DNA of 64,000 nt from an uncultured Oscillibacter sp. (GCA_947365245.1 CANAWG010000002.1:62001-126000); one strand, 5' to 3'. Shown: positions 23,749 to 33,226, numbered from the stretch's first letter. The notes: generated by a model from the sequence alone, not told the origin. Made by a program: numbers and translations.

Positions 23749-24411
23749 ATGGCTCGAACTGTGATCTTTGATCTGGATGGAACCATCCTGGACACCATTG
23801 AGGACCTGGCCGCCGCCGGAAACTGGGTCTGCCGCCAGCACAACTGGCCGGAGCACACCCTGGAGCGGTTCAAGGCCATGGTGGGCCACGGCATCCCCAA
23901 CCTGGTCTCCCAATTCACTCCGGAGACCTGCCGCAGCCCCCTGCTGATCGCCAGCGCCCTGTCCCAGTTCACCAGCTACTACGGCGCCCACAACATGGAC
24001 AAGACCGCCCCCTACGCGGGCATCCCGGAGCTGCTGGAGCGCCTGGGGGACGCCGGCCTGCGGCTGGCGGTGTACTCCAACAAGGCCGACGAGTTCAGCC
24101 GGGAGATCGTGGAGCACTTCTTCCCCGGCGTGTTCCAGCTGGTGCGGGGCAAGCTGCCAAACGTCCCGGTGAAGCCGGACGGCGGCGCCGCCAGGGCGCT
24201 TCTGGCCCAGCTGGGGACCAGCTCCGCCGAGGCCGTCTTCGTGGGGGACAGCAGCGTGGACATTCAGACGGGCCACAACGCCGGGGCCAAGGCCTGCGGC
24301 GTCACCTGGGGCTTCCGGCCCCGGGCGTCGCTGGAGGAGGCCGGGGCGGACTTCCTGGCGGACACCGTGGAGGAGCTGGAGCGGGTGCTCCTGCACGATG
24401 CATGGTCCTGA
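23749..24411 (+). CDS. HAD family hydrolase (phosphoglycolate phosphatase-like)
   Basis: A 220-residue HAD phosphatase. Motif I is [12 protein letters not shown] (nucleophile Asp), the helical cap follows at about 15-85, motif II is YSNKAD (Ser/Thr position is S), motif III Lys lies in [12 protein letters not shown], and motif IV is [26 protein letters not shown]. This is the Gph/PpaX branch, acting on small phosphorylated molecules; substrate unknown. The ATG at 23749 gives the usual start a few residues before motif I. The end overlaps the metallopeptidase gene by 10 bases. Confidence 0.92.
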   Translation: MARTVIFDLDGTILDTIEDLAAAGNWVCRQHNWPEHTLERFKAMVGHGIPNLVSQFTPETCRSPLLIASALSQFTSYYGAHNMDKTAPYAGIPELLERLGDAGLRLAVYSNKADEFSREIVEHFFPGVFQLVRGKLPNVPVKPDGGAARALLAQLGTSSAEAVFVGDSSVDIQTGHNAGAKACGVTWGFRPRASLEEAGADFLADTVEELERVLLHDAWS

Positions 24412-24788
24412 GCTTTGACGAGGCCGGGGCGCTGCTGGACGAGATGGCGGAGCGGTTTCCCTCGGCGCTGCTGGACGGTCTCAACGGCGGGGTGAACCTG
24501 CTGGAGGAGGCGGTGCCGGACCCGGAGTTCCCCCCGGGGGAGATGTACGTCCTGGGGGAGTACTGCGACGACCTGCTGGGCCGGTATATCAACCTGTACT
24601 ACGGCTCTTTCGCCGCCCTGGCGGAGGCGGAGGACTGGGACGGGGAGACCTGGGCGGAGGAGCTGCGCACCACGTTCTCCCACGAGCTGACCCACCATAT
24701 AGAGTCCCGAAGCGGCCTCCACGCCCTGGACGACCGGGACGCGGCGGAGCTGGAGATCTGGCGGCGGGAGCGCCGCGAAGAGGAATAG
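24402..24788 (+). CDS. Zincin-like metallopeptidase (PF06262-type)
   Basis: A 128-residue protein with the zinc motif HELTHH (HExxH) at about residues 92-97 within [16 protein letters not shown], and the conserved [23 protein letters not shown] before it. It matches the short 'possible zinc metallopeptidase' family, whose targets are unknown. The start ATG lies within the end of the HAD gene, so translation is coupled. Length is normal for the family (about 120). Confidence 0.88.
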   Translation: MVLSFDEAGALLDEMAERFPSALLDGLNGGVNLLEEAVPDPEFPPGEMYVLGEYCDDLLGRYINLYYGSFAALAEAEDWDGETWAEELRTTFSHELTHHIESRSGLHALDDRDAAELEIWRRERREEE

Positions 24789-24790
24789 AG

Positions 24791-24831
24791 CAAAACCGCC
24801 CTGCCGGAGAAATCGGCAGGGCGGTTTTTGC
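24791..24831. terminator. Bidirectional terminator
   Basis: CAAAACCGCCCTGCCG GAGAAAT CGGCAGGGCGGTTTTTG, between convergent genes. Confidence 0.9.
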
Positions 24832-24865
24832 GTCCGGGTTTGCGCCGTTGGGAAAGCCGCGGGGA

Positions 24866-25666
24866 TCACTTGTTCTGGAAGTTCTTCTCCTTGCGCTTTT
24901 CCAAAAAGGCGCTCATGCCCTCTTTCTGGTCCTCGGTGGCGAAGCACAGGGCGAAGAGCTCGTTCTCCAGGGCGACGCCGTCGTCGATGTCCATCTGGAG
25001 ACCCCGGTCAATGCAGGCCTTGGAGTACTTCACGGCGATGGGGGCGTTGACGGCAAAGGACTTGGCCATGGCCACGGCGGCGTCCATCAGCTCCTCGGCG
25101 GGATAGACCTCGTTCACAAGGCCCATGGCCTTGGCCTCCTCGGCGCCGATGACCTTGCCGGAGAAGATCAGCTCCTTGGCCTTGGCGGCGCCCACCCGGC
25201 GGGGCAGACGCTGGGTGCCGGAGAAGCCGGGGGTGATGCCCAGGCCCACCTCGGGCTGGCCGAACTTGGCCCCGCCCTTGCCCTCGGCGTTGGGGCCGGC
25301 GGCCAGGATGATGTCGCAGGCCATGGACAGCTCGCAGCCGCCGCCCAGGGCGAAGCCGTTCACCGCGGCGATGGTGGGAATCTCCAGCTTCTCAATGCGG
25401 CGGAACAGGGCGCTGCCCCGGCGGCCGAAGTCCCGGCCCTCCAGGGCCGACATGGAGCTCATCTCGCTGATGTCCGCGCCGGCGGCAAAGGCCCGGCCCT
25501 CGCCGGTGATAATCAGGGCCCGCAGCTCTGTGTCCGCCTCCACCTCGGCGATCACCTGGCTCAGATCCCGGATGACGGCGGAGTTGATGGCGTTCATGGC
25601 CTGGGGGCGGTTGATGGCGGCAATGCCGATGCCGCCCTTCTTCTCGTAGCGAATGGTCTCGTACAT
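24866..25666 (-). CDS. crt: Enoyl-CoA hydratase (crotonase)
   Basis: A 266-residue crotonase-fold protein. IAAINRPQAMNAINSAVIRDL, the oxyanion-hole strands EGRAFAAGADISEM and AVNGFALGGGCELSMACD, and the catalytic glutamates (GGCELSMACD, and FGQPEVGLGITPG) are present, as in clostridial 3-hydroxybutyryl-CoA dehydratase of butyrate fermentation. In most butyrate producers crt lies beside bcd-etfBA-hbd-thl; here it stands alone, so the exact role could also be another short-chain acyl-CoA reaction. RBS GAGGAAACCACC. Confidence 0.93.
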   Translation of the reverse strand: MYETIRYEKKGGIGIAAINRPQAMNAINSAVIRDLSQVIAEVEADTELRALIITGEGRAFAAGADISEMSSMSALEGRDFGRRGSALFRRIEKLEIPTIAAVNGFALGGGCELSMACDIILAAGPNAEGKGGAKFGQPEVGLGITPGFSGTQRLPRRVGAAKAKELIFSGKVIGAEEAKAMGLVNEVYPAEELMDAAVAMAKSFAVNAPIAVKYSKACIDRGLQMDIDDGVALENELFALCFATEDQKEGMSAFLEKRKEKNFQNK

Positions 25667-25744
25667 GGTGGTTTCCTCCTCATAAGCTTAATGTACCCGG
25701 GCGCCCAATGGGATGGACGGCCGCGGCGCGCTTCCGATGTGAAA

Positions 25745-25773
25745 ATTATAACAAGCACGTCCCCGTTTTTCAA
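25745..25773 (-). promoter_or_regulatory. Promoter of crt
   Basis: Minus strand TTGAAA (25773-25768), 17-base spacer, TATAAT (25750-25745). Confidence 0.75.
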
Positions 25774-25855
25774 GTCAATTTATGAGAAAATTACCCTTCT
25801 TTTCTCCCCTCCGGTGTTTTCCGGAAAAGGGCCCCGCCTGTTTTTCCCGGCCCTC

Positions 25856-25884
25856 TTTCGATTCCGCCGGAGCTGTGCTATACT
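25856..25884 (+). promoter_or_regulatory. Promoter of rpoN
   Basis: Weak TTTCGA (25856-25861), 17-base spacer and extended -10 TGCTATACT (25876-25884). Confidence 0.6.
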
Positions 25885-25952
25885 GGAGACGACCGAAAGA
25901 CGGCCGGCGGCGGAGCGCCCCGGTCCCACCCTGTCCAAAAGGAGGCCCGCCC

Positions 25953-27293
25953 ATGAGCCTGGTAACCCTGAAAGCTGAGCTGCGCCAGCAGCTGAAGCTC
26001 TCCCCCCAGCTGCTCCAGTCCATGGAGATCCTGCAGATGAACTCCCAGGAGCTGCTGGAGTACCTGGGCCGCCTCACCGAGGAGAACCCCCTGCTGGAGC
26101 AGGAGGACGCCCCCTCTCTCCGGGAGGCCTACGAGGAGCTGCGCCGGAGAGCCAGCTGGATCGACGGCGGCGTATACGGCGCCACGTTTACCCATGCCGG
26201 GAACGCACCGCCGGAGCGGGGAGCGGCGGACCGGGACTTGGAGAGCCTGGCCGCGTTTCTCCGGGACCAGCTGGAGCGCCGGCGTCTGCCAAAGCCCCTG
26301 CTGGCTCTTACCAAATATATCGCCCAGCTGGTGGACGAGGACGGCTACCTGGACGGCGCCGACCTGGACGGCCTGCGGGAGCTGAAGATCCCGGAGAGCC
26401 TGATCCGCCAGGCGCTGGAGACGGTTCAGTCCCTGGACCCCGCCGGCGTGGGGGCCCGGGACCTCTCCGAGTGCCTGCTTTTGCAGCTGGCCCGCCGGGA
26501 GAACGTCTCCCCGGCGGTGATGGACATCGCCGCCCGCTTTCTCCCGGAGCTGGGAAAGCGCCGCTACGGCGCGATTGCTCGGGAGCTGGGGCTCGGTATC
26601 GCGGAGATCCAGGCGGCGGAGCAGGTCATCGCCTCCCTGGATCCCCATCCGGGACGGGCATTTCAGCCGGCGGAGCCGGCGGTCTACATCCGGCCCGACG
26701 TGTTCATCGTGGAGCTGGACGGGGTTCTGACCGCCGTCCTCAACGAGTATTATCTGCCCAGAATCTCCATCAGCCCCTACTACACCCGGCTTCTGAGGGA
26801 GTCCGACGAGAAGGAGACCCGGGACTACCTCCGCCAGAAGATGCAGCAGGCCAAGTGGCTCCTCACCAGCCTGGACCGCCGGGGCGGTACCCTCCGCCGG
26901 TGTGCCGGGGCCATTTTGGAGGCGCAGCGGCCGTTCTTCGCAGGTGAGACCCGCGAGCTGGCGCCCATGAGCCTGCTGAGCCTGTCGGAGGCCCTGGATC
27001 TGCACCCCTCCACCATCTCCCGGGCCACCCGGGACAAGTACCTCCAGTGCCGCCAGGGCACCTACCCCCTGCGGTACTTCTTCAGCCGGGCCGTGGGGGA
27101 GGAGGGACACTCCCGGCAGGCGGTGAAGCAGCGGCTGCTGGCCCTGGTGCGGCAGGAGGATCCCCGCCGCCCCCTCAGCGATCAGCGCCTTTGTGAGCTG
27201 CTGGCGGAGGAGGGCGTCCATGTGGCCCGCCGCACGGTGGCCAAATACCGCATGGAGCTGCGCCTCCCGGCCTCCTCCGCCCGAAAGCGGTAG
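25953..27293 (+). CDS. rpoN: RNA polymerase sigma-54 factor
   Basis: A 446-residue sigma-54. Region I is glutamine/leucine-rich (LRQQLKLSPQLLQSMEILQMNSQELLEYL), where activators act; the core-binding domain includes ESLIRQALETVQSLDPAGVGARDLSECLLLQL; the DNA-binding part has APMSLLSLSEALDLHPSTISRATRDKYLQC and ends with the RpoN box around ARRTVAKYRMEL (usual ARRTVAKYRe). Start at 25953 after AAAAGGAGG. The presence of sigma-54 implies enhancer-dependent promoters elsewhere; no sigma-54 activator is encoded in the window. Confidence 0.96.
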   Translation: MSLVTLKAELRQQLKLSPQLLQSMEILQMNSQELLEYLGRLTEENPLLEQEDAPSLREAYEELRRRASWIDGGVYGATFTHAGNAPPERGAADRDLESLAAFLRDQLERRRLPKPLLALTKYIAQLVDEDGYLDGADLDGLRELKIPESLIRQALETVQSLDPAGVGARDLSECLLLQLARRENVSPAVMDIAARFLPELGKRRYGAIARELGLGIAEIQAAEQVIASLDPHPGRAFQPAEPAVYIRPDVFIVELDGVLTAVLNEYYLPRISISPYYTRLLRESDEKETRDYLRQKMQQAKWLLTSLDRRGGTLRRCAGAILEAQRPFFAGETRELAPMSLLSLSEALDLHPSTISRATRDKYLQCRQGTYPLRYFFSRAVGEEGHSRQAVKQRLLALVRQEDPRRPLSDQRLCELLAEEGVHVARRTVAKYRMELRLPASSARKR

Positions 27294-27325
27294 GTGGTAC
27301 GGGCAGGGCGCAAGGAGCGAAAGAA

Positions 27326-27357
27326 CGCCCCCGGCGGGATTTCCCGCCGGGGGCGTA
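27326..27357. terminator. Hairpin between convergent rpoN and SLH gene
   Basis: CGCCCCCGGCGGGA TTT TCCCGCCGGGGGCG, perfect stem; T-tract weak on both sides. Confidence 0.6.
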
Positions 27358-27369
27358 TGATACACAGTC

Positions 27370-28875
27370 TCAGGCCGCCGGGGATTCCTCCGGCAGGTCG
27401 TTCAGATTGCCCATGCAAAGCCGCGTGACGCCGAAGAGCCCCGCAAGGCGCCCCCGGGCCTCAATGCCGCGGTCGTTGAGATACCAGGCCACGGCATCCC
27501 GCCTGTCGTAGGTGCCGGTGAGGTAGGCGCAGTCGTAGCGGGTGGAGTAGTACGCGGTGGTCTCCTGGTCCGCCAGAAGCTTTTGGATCTCCGCCTGGGA
27601 CAATGCGCCGACCTCCCGCCCCCCTAGGAACAGCTGGCCCGCCGTGGTCACCAGCAGGGCAAGCTTCTCGCCGTCCACGCTGCCCCGCAGCTCGCCCAGG
27701 GCGTAGTAGGCCTCCTCCAGAGGCTCCACCGGGGCGATGGGGAAGTCCCCCGAGACATCGCTGTAGGAGGAGAGGCGCAGGATCAGGCAGTCCGCGTTCT
27801 CCCCGATGAGGCCGTAGTCATAGCCCTCGTAGACGGTACCGTCCCAGGCGGGAGCGTCGGCGATTACGTAGAGAGGCTTTTCGCCCAGGGCGGGCCCCAG
27901 CGCCGTCATCAGGCTGTTCATGGCCTCCTGCTGATTGAGCTTCAGCTTCTCCAGGTCCAGCATCAGCCCGTCGTAGCCGCCGCTCTCCACAGCCGCCGTC
28001 AGCGCCGCCACCGTCTCCCCGGTGTCCCCGTTCAGGGCGGTGGGACCGCCCACCACATGTAAAAGCACCTTGGCTCCCGCCTGGCGGACCGCCTCCTGCA
28101 TGGCGGCGATTTTTCCGGTCTCCATGGTGACGGGCACCGAGGGCTTTCCGGTGCACATCAGCTTTCCGGCGGAGATGCCCACCGCCTCGTAGCCGCTCAG
28201 GTCCGCCAGATTCTCCAGGGAGCCGGTGATTCCGATGCTCCGGGCGGCGGGGGCGTGGAGCTTGTCATAGAGCTCCATAAGGACAACGGCCACGTCTTCC
28301 CGGGCGGCGGGGTCGCCGGGGGAGAACTGGGACCGGGTGCCGCCGCTGACCAGGCCGAAATCGTAGGCCATGGCGATGTACCCCGGGTTGGTCCGCACGT
28401 CCCGGAAGGGCGTGGCCAGATCCTGGGCCAGGGCGGCGATGGTCTCGTACCCCAGGGCCCGCACCAGCAGCACCGCCAGCTCCTCCCGGGTGATGGCGTC
28501 GTTGGGACGGAACGTCCCGCTCTGGCTGGACAGGGCGCCGCTCTCCACGGCGGCCTCCACGGCGCCGTAGCACCAGGCGTCGGCGGGCACGTCGGAAAAG
28601 GTGGGGGCCTTGGTCACGTTTTTGGTGTCCCAGCCAAAGAACCGGCTGGCCGCCACCAGGAAAGCGGCCCGGGTGATGGAGTGCCCCACGCCGAAGCGGG
28701 TGCTGCTCTCCCCCTGGAAAAAGCCCAGCTCCACGCAGCGGCGGATGGACTCCGCCGCCGGGTGGGAGTCCGGCACGTCCCGGAAAGCGCCCGCGGCGGA
28801 GGCCGGGGGAAGGGTTCCCGCCAGCAGGGCGCACAGCGTCAGGCAGGCAATTACTCGATGGACTCGTCGCTTCAT
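27370..28875 (-). CDS. SLH-domain secreted protein with GH18-like domain
   Basis: A 501-residue exported protein. Signal peptide: MKRRVHRVIACLTLCALLAGTLPPASA. Three S-layer homology domains follow at about residues 30-85, 90-145 and 150-210 (FRDVPDSHPAAESIRRCVELGFFQG; FSDVPADAWCYGAVEAAVESGAL; FRDVRTNPGYIAMAYDFGLVSG), which anchor to pyruvylated cell-wall polymer. The rest, from about 225, is a TIM-barrel-like glycosidase domain resembling GH18: YDGLMLDLEKL retains D, D and E of DxxDxDxE with Met at one Asp position. Activity is therefore uncertain; it may be a cell-wall hydrolase or spore-coat-like lysin. Own promoter at 28995-29023. Confidence 0.85.
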   Translation of the reverse strand: MKRRVHRVIACLTLCALLAGTLPPASAAGAFRDVPDSHPAAESIRRCVELGFFQGESSTRFGVGHSITRAAFLVAASRFFGWDTKNVTKAPTFSDVPADAWCYGAVEAAVESGALSSQSGTFRPNDAITREELAVLLVRALGYETIAALAQDLATPFRDVRTNPGYIAMAYDFGLVSGGTRSQFSPGDPAAREDVAVVLMELYDKLHAPAARSIGITGSLENLADLSGYEAVGISAGKLMCTGKPSVPVTMETGKIAAMQEAVRQAGAKVLLHVVGGPTALNGDTGETVAALTAAVESGGYDGLMLDLEKLKLNQQEAMNSLMTALGPALGEKPLYVIADAPAWDGTVYEGYDYGLIGENADCLILRLSSYSDVSGDFPIAPVEPLEEAYYALGELRGSVDGEKLALLVTTAGQLFLGGREVGALSQAEIQKLLADQETTAYYSTRYDCAYLTGTYDRRDAVAWYLNDRGIEARGRLAGLFGVTRLCMGNLNDLPEESPAA

Positions 28876-28994
28876 AAGCCGTCAGACTCCTTTTAGAGAA
28901 AAGATAGGGATATGATGTCATCAGATCCGGCGTGTCTGGCACGCGGGCGGGCAAAGCCCGCCTGAAAACAGCCGCGCCGTTCTCAGGTTACTTG

Positions 28995-29023
28995 ACTATA
29001 CCAGATTCTGCCCAATTCGTCAA
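28995..29023 (-). promoter_or_regulatory. Promoter of the SLH gene
   Basis: Minus strand TTGACG (29023-29018), 17-base spacer, TATAGT (29000-28995). Confidence 0.75.
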
Positions 29024-29040
29024 ATTTCGGAACCCGCGTC

Positions 29041-30294
29041 TCATATAGGCAGGCCTGTGAGGTATCGCCGGACCACGTCAAAGGCGTGGTTGGCCGCCAG
29101 GCCCTGGATGCGGTCCCGCCGCCGCCGGCCCAGGTCCAGAGAGCGGCAGAACGTCCCCGACCGCGTGGCGAGGCCCACGTACACAATGCCCACGGGCACG
29201 CCCCGCTCGTCCGGGTCCGGCCCCGCCGCCCCGGTGACGGACACGGCGATGTCCGCTCCGGTGACGGCCCGGGCGCCCTCCGCCATGGCCCGGGCGCAGG
29301 GCTCCGACACGGGGCCGTATGTATCGAGGATCTCCCGGGGGACCCGGAGCACGTCCCCCTTGACGCTGGTCCAGTAGCTCACCACGCCGCCCCGGTAGAC
29401 CCTGGAGGCCCCGGGGATGGCGGTGAGCCGCTCCGCCGCCAGACCGCCGGTGCAGCTCTCGGCGGTGGCCAGCGTCAGCTTCCGCTCCGCCAGCAGCCGC
29501 AGGCATACCTCCGCGAGGCCTGACACGTCCACGCCGTAGACAATGTCTCCCAGGGCGTCCCGTACCATCCGCTCCACCGGGTCCAGCATGGCCGCGGCCT
29601 CCGCCTCCGAGGCGGCCTTGGCGGTGGCCCGGAGGCGCACCTCGGAGGGCTTGGCGTAGGTGGCCAGGGTGGGGTTGACCATGCGGGCCATCTCTCCCCG
29701 CAGCAGCTCCTCCACGGAGCTCTCCCCCATGCCGAAAGTCATGATGTCCCGGGAGAGGATCACCTCCCGGGAGAGGCGGCGCAGATAGGGCTCCGCATGG
29801 CGGCGGAGCATGGTGGTCATCTCGTGAGGGGGGCCGGGGAGCATCAGCACATGGACGCCGCCGCTCTCAAAGGCGCAGCCGGGGGCGGTACCCACCGGAT
29901 TGTCGAAGATCACGCAGCCTTCCGGCAGCTCCGCCTGCTGGGCGTTGTTCTCCGGCATGGGCACGTGGAGGGCGGACTCGTAAAAGGTCCGGATCTCCTC
30001 CAGAATCTCCGGGTGGAACACCAGCTTTTGGCCGAACGCCTCGCAGATGGTCTGCTTGGTCAGATCGTCATAGGTGGGCCCCAGGCCCCCGGTGGTGAGG
30101 ATGATGTCGCAGCGGCGGCGGGCGATGTCCAGCGCCTCCCGGAGGCGCTCCGGGTTGTCCCCCACCACGGTGTGCCAGAAGACGTTGACGCCCAGGGCGG
30201 AGAGGCTCTGGGAGATTGCCTGGGCGTTGGTATTGGCGATGTTGCCCAGCAGCAGCTCCGTGCCCACGGCGATGATCTCGGCGGTGTGTGCCAT
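29041..30294 (-). CDS. cinA: CinA family protein (competence/damage-inducible, nicotinamide-nucleotide amidase)
   Basis: A 417-residue two-domain protein. The N-terminal MoCF-like domain (IIAVGTELLLGNIANTNAQAIS, TTGGLGPTYDDLTKQTICEAFG, MLPGPPHEM) and the C-terminal PncC-type domain (TLATAESCTGGLAAERLTAIPGAS, GGVVSYWTSVKGDVLRV, VTGAAGPDPDERGVPVGIVYVG) are both complete. The C-terminal domain deamidates NMN for NAD recycling. The ATG at 30292-30294 is preferred; a GTG nine bases upstream is too near the AAAGGG. It follows thiI by 52 bases and is likely in one transcript with it. Confidence 0.93.
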   Translation of the reverse strand: MAHTAEIIAVGTELLLGNIANTNAQAISQSLSALGVNVFWHTVVGDNPERLREALDIARRRCDIILTTGGLGPTYDDLTKQTICEAFGQKLVFHPEILEEIRTFYESALHVPMPENNAQQAELPEGCVIFDNPVGTAPGCAFESGGVHVLMLPGPPHEMTTMLRRHAEPYLRRLSREVILSRDIMTFGMGESSVEELLRGEMARMVNPTLATYAKPSEVRLRATAKAASEAEAAAMLDPVERMVRDALGDIVYGVDVSGLAEVCLRLLAERKLTLATAESCTGGLAAERLTAIPGASRVYRGGVVSYWTSVKGDVLRVPREILDTYGPVSEPCARAMAEGARAVTGADIAVSVTGAAGPDPDERGVPVGIVYVGLATRSGTFCRSLDLGRRRRDRIQGLAANHAFDVVRRYLTGLPI

Positions 30295-30346
30295 GATTTC
30301 CACGACCCTTTCTCTGATGTGTGGCGGGGCGCGTCCCGCCTGTTTC

Positions 30347-31525
30347 TCACGGCTTCACCCGGATCCAGCTCTCCCCCTCCAGGGCCCTGGCCACCAGCCC
30401 CTCCACATCCAGGGCGCTTTCCGCCCTGCGGACCTCCTCCAGGCTGGGCCGGGTGGCGGGGTGCCGGGGGGTGAACACGGTGCAGCAGTCCTCGTAGGGC
30501 AGAATGGAGGTCTCATAAGTTCCGATCTCCCGGGCCTGCCGGATAATCTCCACCTTGTCCATGCCGATGAGGGGCCGCAGCACGGGCATCGTGGCCACGT
30601 CGTCCGTCGTCGCCAGGGCCATCATGGTCTGACTGGCCACCTGGCCCAGGGACTCGCCGGTGATGAGGGCCCTGGCCCCGGCCCGCCTCGCAACGGCTTC
30701 CGCCAGACGCATCATGAAGCGGCGCATAATCAGGGTGAAGTACTCCTCCGGGCACTTGCGGCGGATCTCCTCCTGGATCTCCGTAAAGGGCACGATATGC
30801 ACCAGCATCCGGCCGCACCAGGCCGTCAGCAATTGGGCCAGCTCCAGCACCTTGTCCTGGGCCTGCCGGGAGGTGTAGGGCGGGGAGACGAAGTGGACCA
30901 TCTCCAGCTCCACCCCCCGCCGGGCCATCATCCAGGAGGACACCGGGCTGTCCAGCCCGCCGGAGAGGAGGCTCACGGCGTGGCCCCCCATGCCCACCGG
31001 CAGCCCGCCGGCGCCGGGGACGGCGGGAGCGTGGACGTAGGCGTACTTCTCCCGAATCTCCACATAGACCGTCAGGTCCGGGTGGTGGACGTCCACCGCC
31101 ACGCTGGGGAACAACTCCGCCAGGTCCCCGCCCACGGCCTGGGAGACCTGGATGGAGTTCATGTGGAAGCTCTTGTCCGCCCGCTTGCTTTCCACCTTAA
31201 AGCTCTTCGCCCGGGCGAAGTCCTCCGCCAGATAGACCCGGGCGGTCTCCACGATGGCGGGGACGGTCTTCTCGCAGGGCACCGCCCGGGCTACGCTCAC
31301 CACGCCGAACACCTGCCGGGCGGCCCGGTAGGCCGCCTCCATGTCGCAGCTGTCGTTTACCGGCTCGGCGTAGATGGTGCTCTGGCGGACGTAGACCTGG
31401 AAGCTGCCGCACTTTTTCAGCCGCCGCCGGACGTTGGTGACAAGCCGGTCCTCAAAGGAGCGGCGGTTCTGGCCCTTCAGCACCACCTCGCCCAGCTTCA
31501 AAAGCAGCATCTCGTTGTTGTTCAT
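30347..31525 (-). CDS. thiI: tRNA 4-thiouridine synthetase ThiI
   Basis: A 392-residue ThiI: N-terminal ferredoxin-like and THUMP domains (LLLKLGEVVLKGQNRRSFEDRL, KSFKVESKRADKSFHMNSIQVSQAVGG) and the C-terminal PP-loop ATP pyrophosphatase (AVSLLSGGLDSPVSSWMMARRG with SGGxDS). The rhodanese domain of E. coli ThiI is absent, as usual in Firmicutes, where a dedicated cysteine desulfurase gives sulfur. It makes s4U8 in tRNA; a thiazole-synthesis role is doubtful without that domain. Start at 31523-31525 after GGAGGAACCCC. No desulfurase gene is adjacent. Confidence 0.95.
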   Translation of the reverse strand: MNNNEMLLLKLGEVVLKGQNRRSFEDRLVTNVRRRLKKCGSFQVYVRQSTIYAEPVNDSCDMEAAYRAARQVFGVVSVARAVPCEKTVPAIVETARVYLAEDFARAKSFKVESKRADKSFHMNSIQVSQAVGGDLAELFPSVAVDVHHPDLTVYVEIREKYAYVHAPAVPGAGGLPVGMGGHAVSLLSGGLDSPVSSWMMARRGVELEMVHFVSPPYTSRQAQDKVLELAQLLTAWCGRMLVHIVPFTEIQEEIRRKCPEEYFTLIMRRFMMRLAEAVARRAGARALITGESLGQVASQTMMALATTDDVATMPVLRPLIGMDKVEIIRQAREIGTYETSILPYEDCCTVFTPRHPATRPSLEEVRRAESALDVEGLVARALEGESWIRVKP

Positions 31526-31695
31526 AGGGGGTTCCTCCGTGTTTTGAAGTCCTGATTTTCCGCCTCGTATCATATCACGTTTTTCCCGGGAGAAAAAGCC
31601 CCAAAATGCAAAAACCCCGGGGCCTCCGGCGGGGTTCGCCGAAAATTTTTCCGGGGCGCTTCCGGACCTTTCCGAGGAGTTCCCCCAAGACCGCC

Positions 31696-31724
31696 TTTAC
31701 AAACGTCCGCTTTTTTGTTATAAT
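31696..31724 (+). promoter_or_regulatory. Promoter of the symporter gene
   Basis: TTTACA (31696-31701), 17-base spacer, TATAAT (31719-31724). Confidence 0.85.
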
Positions 31725-31810
31725 ATAGCAGTCTCAGTGGGTTCGCTGGCAGACGGAACGGGCCCGGGAGATGATACGGGAGAGAAAAAATTTAATGATG
31801 AGGTGAGTGT

Positions 31811-33025
31811 ATGAAGAAAAAACTGAGTCTTCCCATGCAGATCCTGATTGCGCTGATCGCCGGTATTGTAGTGGGTCTGGTGTGCTACTTCGGCGGCTTT
31901 GCCAGCTTCACCGCGAACTACCTGAAGCCTTTCGGCGACATCTTCGTGAACCTTCTGAAATTCATTGTGGTGCCGGTGGTGCTGCTGAGCATGATCGACG
32001 GAATCCTCTCCATGAACGACATGCGCAAGGTGGGCTCCGTGGGCATCAAGACGGTGGCCTACTTCCTGTGCACCACCGCCATCGCCTGCGTCATCGGCCT
32101 GGTGTTCGCCAACATCTTCAACGGCGCGGGACTGTTCCCCGTGCTGGACGCCGCCAGCGCCGAGTATGAGGCCAAGGAGTTCGGCGGCTTCATGTCCACG
32201 CTGGTGTCCATCTTCCCCACCAATATGTGGAAGTCCTTTACCGACGCCAACATGCTCCAGGTCATCGTCATCTCCCTGTTCCTGGGCGGCTCCATCCTGG
32301 CCGCCGGAGAGCGGGCGAAGCTGTGCCGTGATGTTGTCTCCTCCGCATACGCCGTCATCGAGAAGCTGATGGGCTTCATCATCTCCCTGGCGCCCATCGG
32401 CGTGTTCACCTACATGGCGTGGGTTGTGGCCACCCAGGGCTCCGAGATCCTGGTGTCGCTGCTGCTGGTCATCGTGTGCGCGTACCTGGGCTATATCGTC
32501 CACGCCGTGGTGGTCTACTCCCTGTCCGCCAAGATCTTTGTGGGCATGAGCCCCATCAAGTTCTTCAAGGGCGCTTTCGCCGCCATGATCTTCGCCTTTA
32601 CCTCCACCTCCTCCGCGGCTACCCTGCCGGTGTCCAAGGAGTGTGCCGCCGAGCTGGGCGCGGAGGATGACATCGCCTCTTTCGTCCTGCCCCTGGGCTC
32701 CACCATCAACATGGACGGCACCGCCATCTACCAGTGCGTGGCCACCGTGTTCCTGGCCTCCTGCGCCAACATTCACCTGACCATCGGCCAGATGATTATC
32801 GTGGTGGTCACCGCCACGCTGGCCTCCATCGGCACCGCCGGCGTCTCCGGCGCGGGCATGATTATGCTGGCCATGGTGCTGGAGGCCCTGGGCATCCCCG
32901 TGGCCTACATCGGCCTGATCGTGGCCGTGGACCGGATCTTCGACATGGGCCGCACCTGCCTGAACGTCACCGGCGACATCGCCTGCTCCGTGTGCGTCAC
33001 CAAGTGGGAGGGCAAGAGAAAATAA
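31811..33025 (+). CDS. Dicarboxylate/amino acid:cation symporter (DAACS family)
   Basis: A 404-residue membrane transporter with about eight transmembrane helices and two re-entrant loops. Loop HP1 shows the serine-rich motif FTSTSSAATLPVSKECA, helix 7 shows the sodium-site motif NMDGTAIYQC, and HP2/helix 8 shows AGVSGAGMIMLAMVLEALGIP and the substrate-binding VDRIFDMGRTCLNVTGD (Asp and Asn). These place it in the glutamate/aspartate/serine-threonine symporter family; the exact substrate is not readable. It has a strong promoter, RBS TGAGGTGAG, and its own terminator, so it is a single-gene unit. Confidence 0.93.
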   Translation: MKKKLSLPMQILIALIAGIVVGLVCYFGGFASFTANYLKPFGDIFVNLLKFIVVPVVLLSMIDGILSMNDMRKVGSVGIKTVAYFLCTTAIACVIGLVFANIFNGAGLFPVLDAASAEYEAKEFGGFMSTLVSIFPTNMWKSFTDANMLQVIVISLFLGGSILAAGERAKLCRDVVSSAYAVIEKLMGFIISLAPIGVFTYMAWVVATQGSEILVSLLLVIVCAYLGYIVHAVVVYSLSAKIFVGMSPIKFFKGAFAAMIFAFTSTSSAATLPVSKECAAELGAEDDIASFVLPLGSTINMDGTAIYQCVATVFLASCANIHLTIGQMIIVVVTATLASIGTAGVSGAGMIMLAMVLEALGIPVAYIGLIVAVDRIFDMGRTCLNVTGDIACSVCVTKWEGKRK

Positions 33026-33040
33026 TTCCTTTCAAGCGCG

Positions 33041-33071
33041 AAAAAGAGGCTGCCGCAAGGCAGCCTCTTTT
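33041..33071. terminator. Terminator after the symporter
   Basis: AAAAAGAGGCTGCC GCAA GGCAGCCTCTTTT, A and T runs on both sides. Confidence 0.9.
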
Positions 33072-33203
33072 GCCGTCCGGAGAAGCGCCCGCTTTTGATC
33101 CGGGGCGCGCTCAGGTCCCGCCGGAGCCCCGTTCTCTCCGGAACCATAAAATTCTGTGCCGGTCACTCTGGCTGTGCCGAAAAAACGGCGCTCAAACACG
33201 CGA

Positions 33204-33226
33204 AAAAGCATGGGATCCTCTCATGC
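33204..33226 (-). terminator. Terminator at the end of phoR
   Basis: On the minus strand GCATGAGAGGATCCCATGC followed by TTTTTCGCG; the stem overlaps the phoR stop codon. Confidence 0.6.
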
